Origin: Ahaetulla prasina
Lineage: Eukaryota; Chordata; Lepidosauria; Squamata; Colubridae
Length of the DNA stretch: 64,000 nt
Reading direction: 5' to 3'
Assembly: GCF_028640845.1 (NCBI RefSeq)
Contig: NC_080546.1
Coordinates: 19,439,020-19,503,019 of the forward strand
The translations under genes were made by a program, and so were the position numbers. The notes under the pieces were generated by a model. It was not told the origin of the DNA. It worked only from the letters and a program-made list of their open reading frames with translations, and made no database searches. Position 1 is the first letter of the stretch. The number at the start of each line of letters is the position of its first letter. Positions 27,418 through 39,349 of this stretch are shown here, in pieces.

Positions 27418-28153
27418 GTGCTAAGTGTATTCTTTCCATCTCTCTAAGGAGGTTATAATCTTATACAGGTTTGGAAAGAAGTAACAGTAAATCTAGCAAG
27501 ATTCACTTCACTTTTAAGGAGGCATGCAAAGGAATAGGGGTTCCCCCCAGCTGATAGCCTTTCTTGCTTCTGTACAGACAGGCAAAGCCTAGTGTAATAA
27601 TGCAACTCATTAGAGACATGTCAAGCTTTGAAGAGCTTCCTGGCTTTAATGAAGCTTCACACAACGCGGTCTGCTGAACCTGTCTTGTGGTTTCTTTCCT
27701 TCAAAGGCCAAAACTTCAGCAATGTTATTTCACCTCATTCTAGTTCCGGCCTTTTATTACAGAGGTCTTGCTACCCAGGAGCAGTAAGAGGAGATTCAGC
27801 ATTAGTTGAAGGTCGAATAGTCTGGGTTGCTTCACAGTATGTTGAGGGCAACCTCATTCAGCTGACTAAGCTTCGTCCTCCAGACAACTCGTCAATATTT
27901 TAGCCACCACTGAAGTGGGGGAAAAAACAATATGGGCCCCCAAAAGTACCAGATGGACTTGTTTGTATGCACTCAAGGAGCTTGTGTATGAAATAATAGA
28001 AAATACTTGTAGCTTGGGTTTTGGATTGGGGCTGAAAGGCGAAAGCGGAAGCGGTATGCTCCATCCCATAATTGGGTAAACCAGATTGTCCTGATAGACC
28101 AGTGCCACCAGAAAAAAAACAGTTAATCTCTCCCCTGGTGTAGCTGACAAAGC
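27418..28153. other. unrecognised sequence
   Basis: Contains a 91-codon open frame at 27628-27903 with no recognised domain or exon signals; I do not call it a gene. Confidence 0.4.
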
Positions 28154-28262
28154 GAGGAGACCCCGTGGCTTAGAGGTTAATACATCTACTGAATATGCAA
28201 GTAGCCCTGGTTTGAATCCCAGAAGGGTATGTCTAGCTGATGAAAACTAAATAGCTTGAAAT
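28154..28262 (+). mobile_element. truncated tRNA-derived SINE
   Basis: CCCGTGGCTTAGAGGTTAA (A box) and CCTGGTTTGAATCCCAG (B box) are well preserved. The body is cut off soon after. It lacks the acceptor stem pairing of a real tRNA gene. Confidence 0.6.
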
Positions 28263-28327
28263 AGATCTATACTAGTCTCCCTTTATTTCTTTGTCAGTAA
28301 AACATAAATTTAGCACAAAAATAGTTT

Positions 28328-28432
28328 GTTCTGAACTAAAGAAGCTTCTTGGATGAGAAGCAAAATCTCTTTAAGGAAAAACAAAGAAAATCCAGTTATC
28401 TTCTGAAAAAGCATCTTCGGTACAATAAGTCT
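28328..28432 (+). mobile_element. Penelope-like terminal repeat fragment
   Basis: GAAGCTTCTTGGATGAGAAG...GAAAATCCAGTTATCTTC...AAAAGCATCTTC is one arm of the inverted repeat described at 5590. Confidence 0.6.
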
Positions 28433-28441
28433 AATACAGTA

Positions 28442-28786
28442 CAGGTAGTCCTCGACTTACAACAGTTCATTTAGTGACCGTTCAAAGTTACAACAGCACT
28501 GAAAAAATGTGACTTATAACCGTTTTTCACATGACCACATGATGAAAATTCACACACTTGGCAACTGACTCATATTTATGATGGTCATGTCCTTTTTCAC
28601 CCTTCTCACAAGCAAACTCAATGAGGAAGCTAGGTTCATTTCACAACCTGGTTACTAACTTATCAACTGCAGTGATTCACTGAAGAACAGTGGCAGTTGT
28701 AAAATGGGGCAAAACTCACTTAACACATATCTCACTTAACAACAGAAATTTGGGCTGAATTGTGGTCATATGTTGAAGGCTACCTG
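28442..28786. mobile_element. TA-flanked MITE
   Basis: 345 bp, CAGGTAGTCCTCGACTTAC to GGCTACCTG, flanked by TA. Same family as 3716; 3'-terminal repeat degraded. Confidence 0.75.
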
Positions 28787-28789
28787 TAT

Positions 28790-29304
28790 TTTGTGACTAT
28801 TATTTTTTTACTAAAGCATTCGCTGTTTGATCTTCCTAGGAAAAAAGCAGAGGTGCCTTTTACTTAACCAAAAATGAAAATAATGGGCAATAAATGTCAG
28901 AGAATTGATTGGTTAAATTTACCTGTCACCGGTGGTGTAAAGGAAACATGGCTGAAGCTGAAAGCAATGAGTAATACCATAGGCAGTTACAATGATAAGG
29001 AAAATTTACCCATCTAGTCTGACAATCAATTAAATACTTGGAATTATGTACAGTAATTACCTGGCTTGGCAGTGCCAACTGTGCCAGGCCGCTTGAGGGA
29101 CCCATGTGAGGAAGAGGGAGAAGAAGAGAAGCTTTATTCTAGCACTGATTTGATTTTAGGTGAAAAAGTGAAGGGGCCATTTGGGAATATAGACCCCAAC
29201 ATATCCACGATACCAGTTCCAATTCTGACCTTCACATCCCCTTTAACATATGAAGAAGTCTTACACGTCTCAGGATCTAAACCTGGCCTTCACTCCAATG
29301 TTTA
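28790..29304. other. unrecognised sequence
   Basis: No feature recognised. Confidence 0.4.
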
Positions 29305-29312
29305 GTCTAACA

Positions 29313-29665
29313 CAGGGGTGTCAAACTCAAGGCCCGGGGGCTGGATCCAGACCTCAGGGTGCTTAGATCTGGCCTGTGGATCCACCCTGGAAATAGTGAA
29401 GGACTGGCCTGCGGTGCCACTGCCAGTGAAAATAGAGCTCGTGAGGGTTACACGTGGTTCCCCCAAGCTCCGTTTTTGCTGGCAGAGGGTTGGAGAAGGC
29501 CGTCACAACCAAAAATGGAGCTCAGGAGGCCATTTTCACTAGCAGAGCTCTCAGGCCTCCACAGTGATATCATCCTGGCCATGCCCACCCTGGCCACACC
29601 CCAGCCCCTCAAGGTCAAACACAACCCTGATGCGGCCCTCAATGAAATTGAGTTTGACACCCCTG
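29313..29665. mobile_element. hAT-type MITE (GTGTCAAACTC family)
   Basis: 353 bp, CAGGGGTGTCAAACTCAAGG to TTGAGTTTGACACCCCTG. Flanks GTCTAACA (29305-29312) and GTTTAACA (29666-29673) make an 8-bp duplication with one mismatch. Relatives at 31087, 42558 and 47256. Confidence 0.8.
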
Positions 29666-29700
29666 GTTTAACACTTATGCATTTTGAAATCACTATGGTA

Positions 29701-31080
29701 CAGGTAGTCCTTGACTTACAACAATTCATTTAGTGGCCGTTCAAAGTTACACCATGGTTGAAAAAAGTGACGGCTGACCATTTTTTCACACTTACGACCA
29801 TTTTTTTTTCTTTTGCCACAATCATTTTTACTTCTATTTGTGGGTCTTTGTATTTTGTAATTTTCCTTAGTTCTCCCTCTTTTATTTTGCCGTCTCCAGG
29901 TAATGCCACATCCACTATCAAGCCTTTTTGCTTTTCTTACTGACAATTGTTACGATTATGATGGCGATGATTAATTGCACAATCAGCCAGATATTTAGAC
30001 TGCATTTGACATTTTTATCTACCTATTGGGTCCTTCTTATTATTATTAGTAGTTGTAGCAGTCAGCCTATTTATAAAATACATTCCTTTAACAGTTACCC
30101 TACGGTTTTGAAATATTTTTCCTGGGAATAGTTAGAGTGTTATTAGTGCATTTCTGCAGGATTTACAGATCCTTCTTGTACGAACAAGAATGATTTTTAT
30201 GAAAATTCTACTATCTTCTCATCAAATCTGTTGAACAATTTAATGAATAATCTATTACTGAGAATGACTTGTAAATGAAGACATTTTTTCCCTTCATAAA
30301 CAGCTTCTAATAGAAAATAATGCAAATTTAGCCCTGATTAAATTGAAATATCTATGCACCTGGGATATCTCAGCACATCAAGGAGATCACAGAACTCGAG
30401 GAAAAAAAACATTGGTTGTTATACTATAGATTGCTTGAGGATAAGAGTTCCCCTAATGCTCTGATACAAAGTTGGAGCCACCTTTTATCTTTTGCATAAG
30501 CATCTTTGAGGCAATAAATCTGATCAGTGGTGGGATTCAGCAAGTTCTCACCGGTTCGGCCGAACCAGCTGTTAACATTGTGTGCAGTTCTGAGAACCGG
30601 CTGAATCAAGCAAGCGACGTCCACACAGGCAAAGCCCCAAGGCAGCTCTGACAAGGCACTCAGGGGGAGGGGGGGCTGCAGCTACTAAACAGGCGGCCAA
30701 GCTAAGTGCCTGAAGGACCCCATCTGTCACCAAGTGCGTCAGCAGGAAGCAAGCGACGCCTCGGCTGGGCTCCTCAGCAGACAACAGGCTTCACAGGGGG
30801 TTGATCTAGTGCCCAGAGCCAGCTCTACCCTAAGGAGGTCGGGGGCATCATTGGGGCTCCTGTGAAGAGGGGTTGAGCCCCAGTCCCGGCATGATGCCAT
30901 GATCTATGAGCTGGTGCTGGTCCTGCGCGGCTATCCGCGCAACCTCTTTATGGGCAGCAGCCTGCAGGTTTATTGTATTATAAAATACAAAGACCCATAA
31001 AGAGAAATAAAATTATTGTGGCAGGGAAAAAAAATGTTCGTAAGTGTGAAAAATGGTCATCAGTCACTACAATGTTCCTG
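29701..31080. mobile_element. long TA-flanked element with long inverted termini
   Basis: Begins CAGGTAGTCCTTGACTTAC at 29701 and ends AATGTTCCTG at 31080, both flanked by TA. 29764-29862 and 30972-31070 are reverse complements over roughly 100 bp (TGGGTCTTTGTATTTTGTAA against its complement). It is about four times longer than the short MITEs with the same ends. No transposase is seen inside, and a hAT-type fragment starts at 30525. Confidence 0.6.
30525..30612. mobile_element. hAT-type MITE fragment
   Basis: CAGTGGTGGGATTCAGCAAG with CCGGTTCGGCCGAACC inside matches the 25266 family start. The right end was not resolved. Confidence 0.5.
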
Positions 31081-31086
31081 TAGGGC

Positions 31087-31220
31087 AGGGGTATCAAACT
31101 CATGTCATCACGTTGTCATCATTTGATGTATCATGACTTTTTTCCCCTTCGCTAAACTGGGGATGGGCGTGGCCAGCGCGTAACGCCTCCGGCCCACAGG
31201 CTGTGAATTTGACACCCCTT
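31087..31220. mobile_element. hAT-type MITE, degraded
   Basis: CAGGGGTATCAAACTCATG and GAATTTGACACCCC are inverted ends of the 29313 family. No clear duplication. Confidence 0.5.
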
Positions 31221-31224
31221 TTGC

Positions 31225-31820
31225 TAGGTTAAAAGTTCCATTTAAAATTTAAATCATTAGCTGTATCTGCTGGCAGTGTTTGCAACCTCCAGCTCTGGGA
31301 AACAGAGGCATTGATATAACCAAGGGTAGTTTGCTAACTGTCCCTCCCAAACTCTACCCTAAACTCTATTGCACTTTTTGTCATGATGAGCTTTATTTGT
31401 TGCACGAAAGAGAATAAAGCATGTTCTCTTACATTACTGTACATGCTTGGCTGTTTGGAATGCTTTAAACTAAATCGTATGCTGTTCTGGGAATGCTGCA
31501 TAGCAGGATTGTTTCATATAATCTACTAGAGAAATAAACGCTTATGAAAAAGAACAGAAAGAGAGAAACAATTGTGTATGCATTCAGCTCTTGCAGAATA
31601 AGCTACTTACTCATTGTGGGTTTCTTTTCCTCTTCTTCCTTTAATTTCTTCTGTTTATTATGTTTAACTCCTTTTCTGAGCTCTGCTTTAAAGTGCAATA
31701 GCATAATGGCTAAACATGCATACATAATAACGTATGCTCAGCAGAACCTTTGTATGTTGATAGCATGGGCTATCTTTTATAGAGGAAAGAACCAGGTTGC
31801 GTGATCTTATTTGGCAAATA
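31225..31820. other. unrecognised sequence
   Basis: No feature recognised. Confidence 0.4.
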
Positions 31821-31829
31821 CAAATGTCA

Positions 31830-31987
31830 CAGGGGTGGGTTCTACTTACCTTTACAAGTGGTTTGCAACGGGATTGCTTCTGCGCATACGCAGATCATCT
31901 ATGATGACATCCAGGGGGGTGGAGCCTCCCCCTGGTTTTACTACCGGTTCGCAAGAACCAGACCGAACCGGGGGCAACCTACCACTG
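31830..31987. mobile_element. hAT-type MITE
   Basis: 158 bp, CAGGGGTGGGTTCTAC to CAACCTACCACTG, exact 8-bp duplication AAATGTCA (31822-31829 and 31988-31995). Confidence 0.85.
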
Positions 31988-31995
31988 AAATGTCA

Positions 31996-32482
31996 TCAAG
32001 GTGAGTCAGTAATCAAAATGATGGGTGCAACCCAGCAACCTGGTTCACTATTTTACTCACATAAGAAAGTTGACATTCTGAGTGTAGAAAACTAAACTGG
32101 GGAAATTAATTTTTGAAGAATGTATTTAGAAGCAATCTAAAATGGGGCAATTGCCTCCCTGTGAAATGGTTGTTTATTTTTTTTAACAGTAGAAAACTGT
32201 AAGTTTGCGTTTTGTAGCAGGAATGGCTTTTTCTCCATATAGTTGTTTGTTTTTTTTAAGGATGGGACCCATTAACACTTTCTCAGAAATTCAAAGTAGT
32301 CTCTGGACCAAAAATATGTTGAGTACAGGCAATAAAAAACACCAAGCAACTGGAGTTTCAAAGAACATCCATGTGCTTTACAAAGAACTTCTAGAACATC
32401 TAAGCATTTCCATTTCACTGTGGAATTCAAGATTTTTCCTTTTGACATAGTTCTCCCTCATACCTTGCAATACCTTGCTTAA
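31996..32482. other. unrecognised sequence
   Basis: No feature recognised. Confidence 0.4.
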
Positions 32483-32613
32483 TAGTAGTAACTGTGAGAG
32501 GGATCTTGGAGACGTAGTGGATAACCATTTAAATATGAGCCAGCAGTGTGCAGCAGCTGCCAAAAAAGCCAACACAGTTCTGGGCTGCATAAACAGAGGG
32601 ATAGAATCAAGAT

Positions 32614-32769
32614 TGTGAAGTTGTGAATGCTTCAACACTGGAAATTTTTAAGAAAATGTTGGATAACCATCTGACTGAGATGGTATAGGGTTTCCTGCCT
32701 GGGCAGGGGGTTGGACTAGAAGGCCTCCAAGGTCCCTTCCAACTTTGTTGTTATGTTATGTTATATGTT
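32614..32769 (+). mobile_element. CR1 3' fragment nested in CR1
   Basis: 156 bp of CR1 3' UTR with a GTTAT-type tail. AAGAT is duplicated on both sides (32609-32613 and 32770-32774). Confidence 0.7.
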
Positions 32770-33100
32770 AAGATCACATGAAGTGTTAATACCACTTTAT
32801 AATGCCTTGGTAAGGCCGCACTTGGAATACTGCATCCAATTTTGGTCGCCACAATGTAAAAAAGATGTTGAGACTCTAGAAAGAGTGCAGAGAAGAGCAA
32901 CAAAGATGAATAGGGGACTGGAGGCTAAAACATATGAAGAACGTTTGCAGGAACTCGGTATGTCTATTTTAATGAAAAGAAGGACTAGGGGAGACATGAT
33001 AGCAGTGTTCCAATATCTCGGGGCTGCCACAAAAAAGAGCGAGTCAAGCTATTCTCCAAAGCACCTGAGGGCAGGACAAAGAGCAATGGGTGGAAACTAA
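32753..33100 (+). pseudogene. CR1 reverse transcriptase C-terminal part
   Basis: Contains [35 protein letters not shown] and [20 protein letters not shown], the C-terminal portion of CR1 ORF2. The first residues come from the nested tail. The true frame enters near ITLYNALV. Catalytic motifs are missing because the copy is 5'-truncated. A shift near [10 protein letters not shown] ends the homology. Confidence 0.75.
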
Positions 33101-33691
33101 TCAAGGAGGGATTTAGAACTAAGGAGAAATTTCCTGTCAGTTAGAACAATTAATCAGTGGAACAACTTGCCTGCAGAAGTTGTGAATGTTCTAACACTGG
33201 AAGTTTTTAAGAAGACATAGGATAACCATTTCTCTGAAGTTGTGTAGGGTTTCCTGCCTAAGCAGGGGGTTGGTCTAGAAGACCTCCAAGGTCCCTTCCA
33301 ACTCTGTTATTCTATTCTATACTAGGCTACATGTGCTGATGATTTTAGAAGTTTCCAAGTATTAAAATAATGTCCATAAAGAACACAATGAGAGAGAGAT
33401 TGTATCTATTGCTTTTATATTAAATCCAAGATTCTGTTAAGTTGCTTCCCAAGAAACTGGGTGTACGTGAATTCTGTCTGCTGGATTTGATCTGTGGGGA
33501 GTCTCTATGCAAAAATTAAAATTAGATATTTTTTAGAGTAATTTTTGCCATTTTCTGAAATTCAGATGGTGGCAACCAAGCAATCATGCAATGAATCAAA
33601 GGCTCAAAAAAAAAAAAAAAGTTGAACTTATGCCTGTGTTCTCAAAATAGTTTGTTTGTGGTTGTTAGTTGTGAAGTCATGTCCAACGCAT

Positions 33692-33975
33692 CACAACCGC
33701 GGTATGGCTCAGGCTGTAAGATAGCCTGTTATTAAACACAGCTGCCTGCAATTACTGCAGGCTTGAGTCCCACCAGGCCCAAGGTTGACTCAGCCTTCCA
33801 TCCTTTATAAGGTAGGTAAAATGAGGACCCAGATTGTTGTGGGGGGCAATAAGTTGACTTTGTATATAAATATACAAATAGAATGAGACTATTGCCTTAC
33901 ACAATGTAAGCCGCCCTGAGTCTTTGGAGAAGGGTAGGATATAAATGTAAATAAATAAATAAATAAATAAAAAAC
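33692..33975 (+). mobile_element. tRNA-derived SINE with LINE-like tail
   Basis: Head GGTATGGCTCAGGCTGTAAG and B-box GCTTGAGTCCCACC; body AAGGTTGACTCAGCCTTCC. The 3' part GTAAGCCGCCCTGAGTCTTT with (AAAT)n resembles the L2-like LINE tail, so the SINE probably uses that LINE machinery. Confidence 0.7.
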
Positions 33976-34740
33976 AACCCCATGGACAATGTTCCTCCAG
34001 GCCTTCCTGTCTTCTACCATCCTCTGGAGTCCATTTAAGCTCACACCAACTGCTTCAGTGCCTCCAGCCAGCCACCTCGTTTTCTGCCGTCCCGTTCTTC
34101 TTTTGCCAGCTTTAAGTTCTTCTCCAGTGAGTCCTTCCTTCTCGTTAGGTGACCAAAGTATTTGAGTTTCTTCTTCAGGATCTGGCCTTCTAAAGAGCAG
34201 TCAAGGTTGATCTTCTCAGGGGAAGTTATGGTAAAGAAGAATGGAGTTTTTAAGACATGAATTATTGAGTGATATAATTGCTTTAAAATGATGGAATAAA
34301 CAGGGCAATAAGATAAAATATTGTTTCAGAATGACCATTAAATTAAAGAATAAAATATTATAGTTGATTTAAGGATTAATTGATTAAAATATTGAATATA
34401 AATTAGATGATAAAATGTATGATTAAACAAATTAATGATAAGTAATTGTCACTTACACAAAAAAATTGTAACCCATCCACCGACACATTGTATTTGATTT
34501 GAATGGAAGATGCTTTTATGTTTGTATGTTTTAAAAATAAAAAAAAACTTTTTCAAAAAAAAAAAGGTTGATCTCCTCTAGGACTGACCTGTTTGTTCGC
34601 CTTGCAGTCCAAGGGACTCGCAGGAGTCTTCTCCAGCACCAGAATTCACAGGCCTCAATTCTTTGATACTCTTATGGTCCAACTTTCAAACTTTCAAAAT
34701 TATTAGCAATCCCTGAAAAGACATGAACCATCTCTTTGAG
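33976..34740 (-). pseudogene. BovB/RTE-like LINE ORF end, interrupted
   Basis: Read on the minus strand, 33976-34217 contains SLEGQILKKKLKYFGHL-type wording and 34566-34680 the preceding block. I recall both from the C-terminal end of BovB/RTE reverse transcriptases. An L1-type insertion (34218-34565) separates them. Frames are broken in several places. BovB elements are abundant in snakes. Confidence 0.5.
34218..34565 (+). mobile_element. L1-type 3' fragment with poly(A)
   Basis: Ends in an A run after AAAAATAAAAAAAAACTTTT. Flanks GGTTGATCTTCTC (34205-34217) and GGTTGATCTCCTC (34566-34578) are a target duplication with one mismatch. Confidence 0.75.
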
Positions 34741-36334
34741 AAAACGATGAGAAACGTGGGTATCATAATCCTACTTCTGGACAGTGTAATAACTAATGGA
34801 ATGATTATTCACAATATGATTTATGTGTTGCTAGAGACAACACATAAATATGTTGTAATATGTTGAAAAAGTATTTGTAGGAAATTTACGGGGTTTTGAA
34901 ATAACTTTGCTTTCTCCGTGTCTCTGTTTAGACTTTTCATGTTTGACCCACCACTGGTATTTATTTCAGCAACTTGCATGTGATTAATAGAAAAATGAAA
35001 AATAAATGATAACAGGAAGGTCTAAATAACATTCAGATCTTGCACCCAACTTTGCTGAAACTCCTGGAAGCAATCAGGTAAATTGTTTGGAAAAAATAAG
35101 TTGTGAACAGAAATTACTGGACAGCGTAAGATTTTCAAAAGGGCACTTGTTTATCCTAATTAAAATCAAGGGCATAAAATATATTTCTCAGTTTCTTATT
35201 GGAAGAGAGACAAACAGAAAAGGGCAACAGAAATTTCCCTCTTTACTGATGTAGCATTGTGAATATTTTAGTGCTATTTTTTTTTTCTACAGCCGAAATT
35301 AATATCAGGCTAAATCCATTGCGGTTTGAAATGGAAGTGTGAACATGCTCTCTATTTCCACTCAGATAATCAGATTTATGATGATGAATGATTTATAGCC
35401 AAATGTTTTGCATTAATTATTCCATTTGCTCTCCCAAACAACTCTTTTGGGTGTGTGATTACTTCTGGAGTGTGACAGATGAGAAACTGAGATTGTGAAC
35501 TGCAGAAGGTGCCAGCCAATAAAAGATTGTAATGCAAATATGTGAGCCGTGGAATACATATTCTCATTCAAACTCTATGATAAGACAAGACATGTCTGCT
35601 TTCCAGGAGCAGATGGATTTGCTAATCTGGCCTGTATCTTGCAATTTCAGTGTTGATATTAACACATCCCATTTTCAAATGTTTCACTTCATTTGTCAAG
35701 TAAGGCTTCTATTGCTTTTTTTAACCATTAACCATTTTATCTTTCTTTTCCACTGTCTAAAATATGTACAATTCTGCTCAGTCTTCAAGCAGAAGTATTT
35801 CCTCTACCATTACATCCTCCCAATCAACATTAGTACGACTGGAAACAGCCTAAGAAATAGATTCCATTTGTCACTTAGAAAACAAGTTTATTAGGTGATC
35901 AGACTCTTATTAATCTCTCTTATCATTGTCTCCTGAAACATCTTTCCTCCTGGACCCGACTCATCCATCACCATGGAAACCTAGTTGCTACTGAAATCTC
36001 TCTGCTTTGTGGTCACATTTAAAGCTCTGTTTGCAAAACCAGCTTCTATGTGGTTCATCCCAAATCACACATTCGGTTGTAGATAAAGATGAGGTACAAG
36101 TTGGAGCTAACCGCTCAACCTAAGTGATTCTTACGGTCAATGCCAGCAAGTATTAACATGGGGAAGAAAAGGGGTTGGAAGCAGTCCCATTACCATGGCA
36201 ACTTATGGTTTGAAGTATGGTCACAGACTGCATTCGCTGAGGGACTTTCTTGACTCATTAGGAGAGAAATGTTGTTATTTATCTACTCAAAATCCCCAAA
36301 GCTTTAACCAAAAACTGTCTACGATTGACCTCAC
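34741..36334. other. unrecognised AT-rich sequence
   Basis: About 1.6 kb with no recognised repeat. The longest open frame (35532-35894, 120 codons) shows no domain or biased codon use that I can defend. Confidence 0.45.
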
Positions 36335-36540
36335 CCCATTCCCAAGAGGTCTGTAAGGGGCGTGCATAAGAGCACAAACGTGCCTACCGTTCCTGTCCTA
36401 CTGTTTCCTTTCATTATATCCAATTTATATAGTTATTACATACTTATATTCTTATATATGCTTATATATTATATAGTTACTTCATGCTTATGCTTATATA
36501 TACTGTTGTGACAAAATAAAATAAATAAAAAAATAAAAAA
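36335..36540 (+). mobile_element. LINE 3' UTR fragment
   Basis: CCTCACCCCATTCCCAAGAG, then GTGCCTACCGTTCCTGTCCT, then an (AAATA)n tail matches in reverse the nested LINE at 38604-39050. Confidence 0.65.
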
Positions 36541-37787
36541 ATAAATTTTCGCATAACATTGATGGGAATTCAGTGGAAAGCTTGAGAGTGACACCTCTCA
36601 AAGTTACACAGGAAAAGCCAATGACAACTGTGATGAGGATACCGTGGCTTAGGAAGAGATATATATAAAGTACTTCAGGAAATATCTAAATACTTGCTTA
36701 GATGTAACATGAGCACAAGAGGATGTGGGATGTTCTTCTCTCTCTACAGTAGTGACCAAAATTGTGGAAGCCTTTTGGAAAAAAGTGTATTTTCTAAAAC
36801 TAGCTAATAACACCACTTTTTTTGGGAGTAGTACCATAAAATTATATATCAATGGAAAGATAATTTAATCAAGAATGTAATGCAATAACTTTTATGAAGG
36901 ATTTGCTATTAGAATTGCAGTTACAGTATAAACAAGAAAAGTGAAATACGTAGAAAAAACAAGATATACAAAAATTATCACCATAGAAAAAATAGAATAG
37001 AATAGAATAGAATAGAATAGAATAGAATAGAATAGAATAGAATAGAATAGAATAGAATTCTTTGTTGGCCAAGTGTGATTGGACACACAAGGAATTTGTC
37101 TTGTGTGTACACTCACTGTGTACATAAAAGAAAAGATACATTCATCAAGAATCATAAGGTACAACACTTAATGATAGTCATAGGAAAAAGTCAATATAAA
37201 TCTTAAGGATATCAGCAACAAGTCATACAGTCATAAGTGGAAGGAGATGGGTGATTAATAGTAATACAGACTTAATAACTAGTTTGACAGTGTTGAGGGA
37301 ATTATTTATTTAGCAGAGTGATGGTGTTCAGGGAAAAAACTGTTCTTGTGTCTAGTTGTTTTGGTGTGCAGTGCTCTGTAGTGTCGTTTTGATGGTAGGA
37401 GCTGAAACAGTTTATGTCCAGGATGTGAGGATCTGTAAATATTTTCACAGCCCTCTTTTTGAGTAGTATACAGGTCCTCAATGGAAGGCAGGTTGGTAGT
37501 AATTGTTTTTTCTGCAGTTTTAATTATCGTCTGAAATCTGTGTCTGTCTTGTTGGGTTGCAAAACCAAACCAGACAGTTATAGAGGTGTAGATGACAGAC
37601 TCAATAATTCCTCTGTAGAATTATATCAGCAGCTCCTTGGGCAGTTTGAATTTTCTGAGTTGGCATAGGAAGAACATTCTTTGTTATGCTTTTTTGATGA
37701 CATTTTTGATGTTAGGTGTCCATTTTAGGTCATGAGATATGGTAGAACCTAGAAATTTGAAGATCTCTACTATTGATACTGTGTTGT

Positions 37788-38306
37788 CTAGTATTGTAAG
37801 AGGTGGTAATATGCGAGGTTTCTCCTAAAGTCCACCACTATTTCTACTGTTTTGAGTGTGTTCCGTTCAAGATTATTCCAGTCGCACCATGAGGCTAGTT
37901 GTTCAACCTCCCATCTGTATGCGGATTCATCATTGTCTTGAATGAGATCAATTACTGTTGTGCGAACTTCATCTGCAAACTTCAATAGTTTAACAGATGT
38001 ATCATTAGAAAAGCAGTCATTGGTATACAGAGAGAAGAGAAGTGGGGAGAGCACGCAGACTTGTGGGGGGGCTGTGCTAATTGTACAGGTATCTGATTTG
38101 ATTCTGGTTAGCTTCACCTGCTGCTTCCTGTTTGTTGGGAAGCGTATGATCCACTTACAAGTGTTTTCAGGTACCTGTAGCTGGTTTAACTTAGTTAGAA
38201 GAGCATTTGGAATGATGGTGTTGAATGCTGAACTAAAGTCTACAAAGAGGACCCTTGCATAGGTCTTTGGAGATTCAAGATGTTGTAAGATGTAGTGCAG
38301 AGCCAT
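37788..38306 (-). pseudogene. LINE reverse transcriptase fragment
   Basis: 172 codons with RT motif A VLFVDFSSAFNTI (residues about 19-31), motif B region CVLSPLLFSLYTNDC near 85-99 and motif C at about 110. Motif C reads FADE where FADD is expected, so the second catalytic aspartate is changed. C-terminal wording LASWCDWNNLERNTLKTVEI follows. The adjacent upstream piece (38329-38529) reads [20 protein letters not shown], an upstream RT block. Frames are broken between them. The copy is not functional. Confidence 0.8.
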
Positions 38307-38603
38307 ATTAACAGCATCATCTGTTGATCTATTTGCTCAGTATGCAAATTGCAGGGGGGTCTAACAGAGGATCTGTGATGGTTTTCAAGTCGGACATCAC
38401 AAGCCTTTCAAAGGTTTTCATAACTACAGATCTTAGAGCAACTGGTGTGTAGTCATTCAGTTCCTTGATGGTGGGCTTTTTTGGCACTGGGATGATAGTA
38501 GAGCATTGGAAGCAAAAGAAACATAGCACATCTCTAGTGATTTATTGACGATATGGGTGAAGATGGGGGCCAATTGGTCAGCACTTATAAGCAAGAAGGA
38601 GTT

Positions 38604-39050
38604 ACCTATTTATTTTTATTTATTTTATTTATTTATTTGTCAATCATATATAAGATTACAGATAAAAGTATAAACATAATTTGGATACATGAAAAGAGTA
38701 AGTAAAAAGGAATATTAGGACAGGGACGGTAGGCACTCAGGTGCACTTATGCATGCCCCTTAGAGACCTCTTAGGAATGGGGTGAGGTCAACAGTAGACA
38801 GTTTAAGCTTAACGTTTTGGGGGTCTGGGGAAGAAACTACAGAGTCAGGTAGTGCATTCCAGACATTTACCACTCTGTTACTGAAGTCATATTTTCTGCA
38901 ATCAGGTTTGGAGTGGTTTACCTTGAGTGTGTATCTATTATTTGTTCGTGTATTGTTGTGGTTGAAGCTGAAATAGTCATTGACAGGTAGGACATTGTGG
39001 TAGATAATTTTATGTACTATGCTTAGGTCAGACTGAAGTTGGTGTATTGA
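38604..39050 (-). mobile_element. LINE 3' UTR nested in LINE
   Basis: A/T-rich tail TTTATTTATTTATTTGTCAA followed in reverse by the UTR also present at 36335-36540. It sits between GAAGGAGTT and GAAGTTGGTGTC, an approximate short duplication. The outer LINE continues at 39051. Confidence 0.65.
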
Positions 39051-39349
39051 AGTTGGTGTCTGGGCCTGGAGTTTTTTCTGGCTTTTGTGTGTGAAATAGG
39101 TCTTGCACTTCCTTTTCTGTGATCACTAGGGGTTGTGAACCCAATGGGATGGGATCAGTTGTAGGAGGCTTGGCTGTTGTTGGTGTGTCTGAGATGGGAT
39201 TGTGGAGATAGGTGGTTATAGTTTCTTTTCAAACCTGCAGTAAAACACATTCAGGTCATCTGCCAGTTGTTGATTTCCTTCAGCCTGAGAAAGAGGTTTG
39301 CCATAACTGGATAAAAATGAGATATACAAAAATTATCACCATGTCAGTT

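Larger units (their letters stand above)
32483..33330 (+). mobile_element. CR1-type LINE with nested CR1 fragment
   Basis: Runs from GTGAGAGGGATCTTGGAG to GGTCCCTTCCAACTCTGTTA followed by TTCTATTCTAT. It is interrupted at 32614-32769 by a second CR1 3' end. After removal of that piece the coding order is restored. Confidence 0.8.
36985..39319 (-). mobile_element. CR1/L3-group LINE with (AATAG)n tail
   Basis: 2.3 kb LINE, tail (AATAG)n at 36990-37057, bracketed by an exact 23-bp duplication that starts AGATATACAAAAATTATCA (36962-36984 and 39320-39342). It contains RT coding at 37788-38306 and another LINE fragment at 38604-39050. Confidence 0.85.

Noticed and set aside
27628..27903. 91-codon ORF as a possible host gene
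   Set aside because: No domain, no splice context that I can defend, and the length is within chance for this composition.
28154..28262. tRNA-like A and B boxes
   Set aside because: No acceptor-stem pairing or anticodon arm could be drawn. It is a SINE head, as at 1541, 4672, 14061 and 33692.
35532..35894. 120-codon ORF in unrecognised sequence
   Set aside because: Hydrophobic low-complexity translation of AT-rich DNA with no recognised domain.
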